From Crocodylus rhombifer (taxonomy: Eukaryota > Chordata > Crocodylia > Crocodylidae): DNA of 64,000 nucleotides. A model generated the notes under the pieces. It did not search any database and was not told the DNA's origin. It worked only from the letters and a program-made list of their open reading frames with translations. The stretch spans positions 372,001-436,000 of the forward strand of contig JAVSML010001155.1 in the NCBI GenBank assembly GCA_038503035.1, given 5' to 3'. Shown here piece after piece: positions 59,336 to 64,000 of this stretch (the first letter of the stretch is position 1; every line of letters starts with the position of its first letter). Made by a program: the position numbers and the translations under genes.

Positions 59336-62300
59336 GTAAGTATCCATTGTATGTGGTTGTTTCTCCAGTTCCACAATATCTTCAGTATTTTGAGGCAAGT
59401 GAACTAAACGCTTGTCGCTTTTTTGTGTAGTCATAATTCAATCCATTTGCTGATATCAAGGAATCAGGAAAACAATTGGTAAAACTCCTTTTCCACACGT
59501 GTATGGCCTGCAGAAACAAAGGGAAAAATTCTAATAATAACTTTAGGTAAATGGGACCACTAGACAGTTCAGAAAGAATTGTTTCAGGCAGAGGATAAGC
59601 AGCATATGGACTTAGTTACAAAATGTGATAAAAGTTTTAAGGTTAATTGAGCCCAGATACACAGCAGCTGTAGTTAGTGACTCCAGGGGTACATGCCAGT
59701 TCCTCCTTCCTCTCCCACCAGCACTAAAAAGAAGCCACTTGTGGGGGCACTAGATCCCAGATAAATAAAAATGACTAGCTAATTCTAATAGGACAGACTT
59801 AAAAAAAAAAAAAAGAAAAGAAAAAGACCAGCATAGCTTCAGAACATGTTTACTTTTTTTTGTTTACTTGTTTACTTTTTTCTGTGCAGCTATGACATCA
59901 TCCACTCTGTCCAGGCAGCCTTTTTTGGAACATAATTGATTCTGTTTTTAATCATTTTCACTAGGAATTGATTAATCAAATGTTATTTATTTAGCTGATT
60001 TGCTACTGCCAGTCGCTTCATATTTTGCCTGTTTGTCTTTGTGCTTCTCAACTTGACTCTTTTTTTTCCTCCTTCTCCTGGTTCATTCCCCTCTCTCCAT
60101 TCTGTACCCTAATGAAAACTCTTTACTCCCAACTTCTCTAAAGATTTTCCTACCAATTTAAGTTCTTTTTTTTTTTGTGTGTTCCATGTTCAGCTAAGCC
60201 CAGTTCAAATAACTAATATAACTACTAGCACTTCATTTTAAAAAAAACAAAAAACCGAACCAGTAACTTCTCAACAGGCACAATATGTTCATATCTTAGC
60301 AAACATAAAATCTCAGCCTTACTCCTTTCTTGCACTCCAGTAATACTGTCCGTTTAAAATTAGGGATCTGTATTATGAATTGTAACTATCTTCAATAATT
60401 GAAAATGTTTTGTATTTCATAAGGCTGGAGTCCTTGACTCTTAAATTGTTTGGGCAAAGGCAAAGTGAACTACATTATTACCATTTGTAGGTCTACCTTA
60501 TTTCTTTGTTAATCTAAAAAGTGCCTGTCATGTACAAATAGAATACACATTCTTTCTGGAAAGAGATGAATTTTGAATGATGCAGCAGGAATCAGAAAGA
60601 TGAGTCTAAAATTAACCAAAAAGAGCAGCTAGGTTATTCAGCACAGCACTTCTTTCATGATGAACATTTTTATTTTATAAGTATTAAACTATGCCTTGCA
60701 TCAGCTCCCCAAAACAATGTCATTTCTTATCTGAGATCTTATTTCCTTAAAATTCAGAAGAGTAATCACAAGTATTAACCATTTGAATCCATACAGCATA
60801 TTTCCATAATTTGTTTTTCCTTTGTAAAATGGCTCAGAAGTATGCAAAATGACCTAATAAATTGGTTCCCCTCAGCTTTAGGCTCTGGAAACAGCAGCTG
60901 AAAAAGTTTTACATGGTATAAGTATTAACTAGCTTTGGAATCCTTGGAGTTACAAGAACTCATCTGTCTGTAGGGACCTCATTTAGATAGATACTACATT
61001 GTATTTAAGCATTATTCATGGCAACATAAATTAACAGTCAGATTAACATTATTTTGTCATGGAGTAAATTGTTTACAGCAGGGAAGGATGTTTCCATCTT
61101 ACAGTGGCCTCTTGTGTAATTCACAGAGTAAGGATTTAATTTAATAGCTAATGTTGTTTCTATATGTAGTTTTCATCTTCTGTACTGCATTCATTTTTTT
61201 TAACAGTTCCTTAAAATGTGTTAAATGGAGCAATTCTGCATTTATCACAGGAGGGCTACTTCATTTTAATACTCTCGACTTCAGGTTTAAAAAGTTTTTT
61301 CTATGTTTATTTTGGCAAATGATTTTGCACAGTAAATATCATGTAATTGTTGTTTTCTCTTATGGTGAATCCTCACTGAGGACATTGTCCACCAGGCTTC
61401 CTGATTCCTAAGTGGAATCAAACAATTCAGAAATTGTTTACTTCAGTATACTTCAGCTTGTAGAAGTAATGGTCTGAGTGCAGTTGTAGGGGGACCTATC
61501 CTCATTACAAGAACTACGTACCTTTTTGTCAAATCAGGCAACTATCACTTTTGGTTTGTTTAGCTGATGTTCCTGTGATTGGGGTTTCTTCATAGTAAAT
61601 ATGTATTAAGGTTCTGTGGTTACAATTGACCATTTTGGCAGATCTGGTCATGGCAGTACTGCTTGAGATGTACTCGAGCTCTTCTTGTGACAAGAAAATG
61701 TCTTGGAATTGGCATATCATTTACTCTCTGAGAAGTGAAAGGAACTTTCCATCTGTCCATAAATTTACAGATGGTCCATAAAAAACCCTAAAATCATCTG
61801 TCTGTAAATTCTGTAAAAATAATTGAGCCTCCATAAAAATAAGAAGTCCTAAGCTTGTTTTAAGATTCATCATCTGAATAAAACTGCATTCAAGCATTTG
61901 TGCTGAATAGAGAGCATGGAACAGTGTCACCTGAGTGGCAGGGTTTTCTGGCTTACTGGAGCCTCTGTAGTAAAAATGTCAGTAAAAAAAGTTTGGTTGT
62001 TAGTAAAAAGTTTAAAGATTGTCAGTTTTATATATATAACTATAAATATAAATTCTGGCTGGCAACATTGGTAAAGGGTTAGTGGTGTCTTCTGCATGAA
62101 CTTAGACATTCCAATTACTGCAGTAAAGGAAAAAGTGAACACCTGCATAAGCATCTTGAAGATGCAGTTATTATTCCTGGCGGAATCTTTGTTCCCATAT
62201 TGTGTCTGAAATCGGCAGGTCAGAATCTTGACCATAGTTACAATTTTGAAAGGATTGCATAGTTTTGCAAGTCCTCCCATTTCTGTCCATGGCCTTTAAA

Positions 62301-62719
62301 GTGTCTAGAGATTGTCCAAGAAGATTAAACTCTGCATCGAACCTTCTATCAGGTGGGAAGATTTTGAGCACCACAGAGTCTAGATAAGAGCACTACTATT
62401 TTGAGCTGAAATCAAACTTTAACAAAGCCTTAGTGACTTGATTTAAATCAGATTATCTTGTCGGATAGGTAGCCTTTATTTACTCACTGTTTCCTTTGGA
62501 GGAAGATAATCACTGAGGGTGTGGAGCCTTTCAGAAGTGATTTCTTTTAGAAAAGAAATTTACTTCTAAAAATTAGTGCCATTGAAATACTTCTACAGTT
62601 CTTCACTAGTAAGTTCTTTCCCCTATTCACATTATAGGGTGTTAAGGTAGGTTGTATGTTAGGATGATTATAGAGATGAATCGCTTATAAACTTAAACAG
62701 CATATTTTTATTTTATTTT
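59336..62719. other. Intronic or intergenic DNA, no recognised feature
   Basis: AT-rich, with an A-rich run at 59801-59826 and T runs near 60061 and 60170. No exon of ATE1 or another known gene recognised. Confidence 0.5.
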
Positions 62720-63850
62720 ATGTGAATTCTAATTGTGGTTGCCGGGCCTCAAATAGCTGCTCTCGGGCGGCCTTCGCTCTGGTGGTAGACGTCAAGTGCC
62801 TTACAGACTCGTGTCGCAGACTGAGTAGATGTCTCCCCCTTGAGTCACCTCCCCCGTTCTCGCCTGCCACGACTTCGTTTCTCGGTATGCAGGACTGGTC
62901 ATTAAGTGTACTCGGTGGCCTGTGGTTTGCCCGGTGGTCATTCATGGGGCTCCACCACTCCTACACCCTGGCCTCACGCCTCCTTTGGTGCATCGTCAGA
63001 CTGTTGGCCTCGTCCCCGCCGTTGGGATAATGCCTCCCAACTTAGCATCTAGGTGCCCTTGGCCTAAAGCCACGTTCGCCCGTGTGGGCCTACCCCCCGC
63101 CCTTCTTGCCTCTGCCCCTTAGTTCAGGGAAACACAAAAGAAAGGTAAACCTTCCGAGGCTTCTCCACAGCCCTGTCCCTTGGGGAAACCTGCACTCTCT
63201 CCCTATGCCCCTTCTTACAGGGTAACTAAATAAACGTAGTAAGAAAACACAGAATAATAAGCCATTTCCTGACGTGGTGGTCCTCTGCCCCCGTACTATC
63301 CTTCCCCAGACTCTAGCGGGGGGGTTGCGTTACTTCTGACCCGTCGTCTCCAGTATTCACTCCCGTCTGCCTGTCAACCCGGCTGGGACCGACGGCGATA
63401 CCCACCCCGACTGTAAACCCCTCAGGGCTCTCCCAGGGTCTTCTCCCCCTGGCGTGGCTTCTGCCTTGTCCCCGTCGTCCTGGCAGTCCCACTTGGGGTC
63501 AGCTCTGCCCCCGGGTGCAACTCCAGCTCTGCCTCTGGCCGGTGTGCCTGTCACTCCCTTGCCATCCCGTGCGGGCTCCGGTCAGGGTGCTCTGCCTTTC
63601 CCTGCCAGCATCTGCCCCAGCTTGCCAGGCTCTGAGGGTCCAGTGGGAAGGATCCCTTTCACTCCCTGCGGCTGCTGCAGCTCCTCTCCTGTGCTACCCA
63701 CCCCCTCCACGGCATTGGCCACCATTTTTATTTTCGCCAGCCGGCGTCTGAAGCTGATGTCATCAGCCAGCCGTAATTGAATAAAGAGGCAGCTGATGAG
63801 CTGCACGGGCTCTTCATTCCACCCCTTTTGCGCTGCATCTTGTGCTGCCA
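62720..63850 (+). mobile_element. CpG-retaining GC-rich insert, LTR-like
   Basis: A 1.1-kb block with abrupt GC and CpG rise at both borders. Starts TGTGAATTCTAATTG and could end GTGCTGCCA, i.e. TG..CA. Near the right end, TGATGTCATCA, then AATTGAATAAAGAGG (polyadenylation signal at about 63780), then GCTGCACGGGC and CATTCCACCCC match the reverse complement of 10990-11110. This is the arrangement of U3, polyA signal and a short R/U5. Frames up to 108 codons on both strands are unrecognised. An unmethylated CpG island is the alternative. The retained CpGs suggest recent insertion or lack of methylation. Confidence 0.4.
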
Positions 63851-63975
63851 GTAAATATCCTCCATTATTTCTGTCCCTGAGACACTAATAATTAATATTT
63901 AAATTGATTTTTAGAAGGTTTCCAGGATTATATATCACAGTATAAAATCCTTTTAATATATCTCTGCATAGGCAA

Positions 63976-64000
63976 TGTGTGTGTGTGTGTGTGTGTATGT
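63976..64000. repeat. (TG)n microsatellite at the window edge
   Basis: TG dinucleotide run of about ten units interrupted by ATGT at the last bases; it continues beyond the window. Confidence 0.9.

Overview
This is vertebrate nuclear DNA, almost entirely non-coding. The best fit is a non-avian sauropsid (crocodilian or turtle). It carries CR1 LINEs with the sauropsid-type 3' tail, many hAT and foldback MITEs with 8-bp or TA target duplications, MIR/L2-type relics and an RTE-like LINE. Birds carry far fewer DNA transposons. The species call is an inference; no marker here fixes it.

The one confident host gene element is a 121-nt exon of ATE1 (arginyl-tRNA--protein transferase 1) at 49535-49655 on the + strand. 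It has a strong polypyrimidine tract and AG before it and a GTAGGT donor after it. I find no other ATE1 exon, so the window appears to lie in the 3' half of ATE1 as two large introns, at least 49 kb upstream and at least 14 kb downstream of that exon. A second splice-bounded, fully open 102-nt segment at 59234-59335 (+) loosely resembles the start of a TFIIS N-terminal (LW) domain. It may be an exon of a nested gene or a chance pseudo-exon.

Layout: 0-7 kb holds two copies of a foldback MITE, two copies of an hAT MITE, an L2-like and an old CR1/L3-like LINE relic. 9-14 kb has a MIR/L2 tail, a GC-rich composite with an LTR-like piece and an RT C-terminus relic, then a pogo/Tigger-like element with a PCNA-box-like peptide. 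15.8-32.9 kb is intron with hAT MITEs (two with clear 8-bp duplications), three GC-rich foldback elements, an LTR-like block, a tRNA-type SINE and a CR1 3' end. 34.9-38.1 kb is a dead RTE-like LINE on the minus strand, broken by a foldback hAT element inside its reverse transcriptase. 42.7-48.6 kb has minisatellites, a CR1 and a TA-flanked element with perfect ends and internal hairpins. 49.5 kb is the ATE1 exon, followed by a minus-strand CR1 (50.5-51.7 kb), a GC-rich element (52.4-53.2 kb), a MIR (57.5 kb), the candidate exon and a CpG-retaining 1.1-kb block (62.7-63.85 kb).

No prokaryotic operon, CRISPR array, rRNA or intact tRNA gene is present. Open reading frames of 60-230 codons are mostly chance frames in GC-rich repeats or relics of LINE reverse transcriptase.
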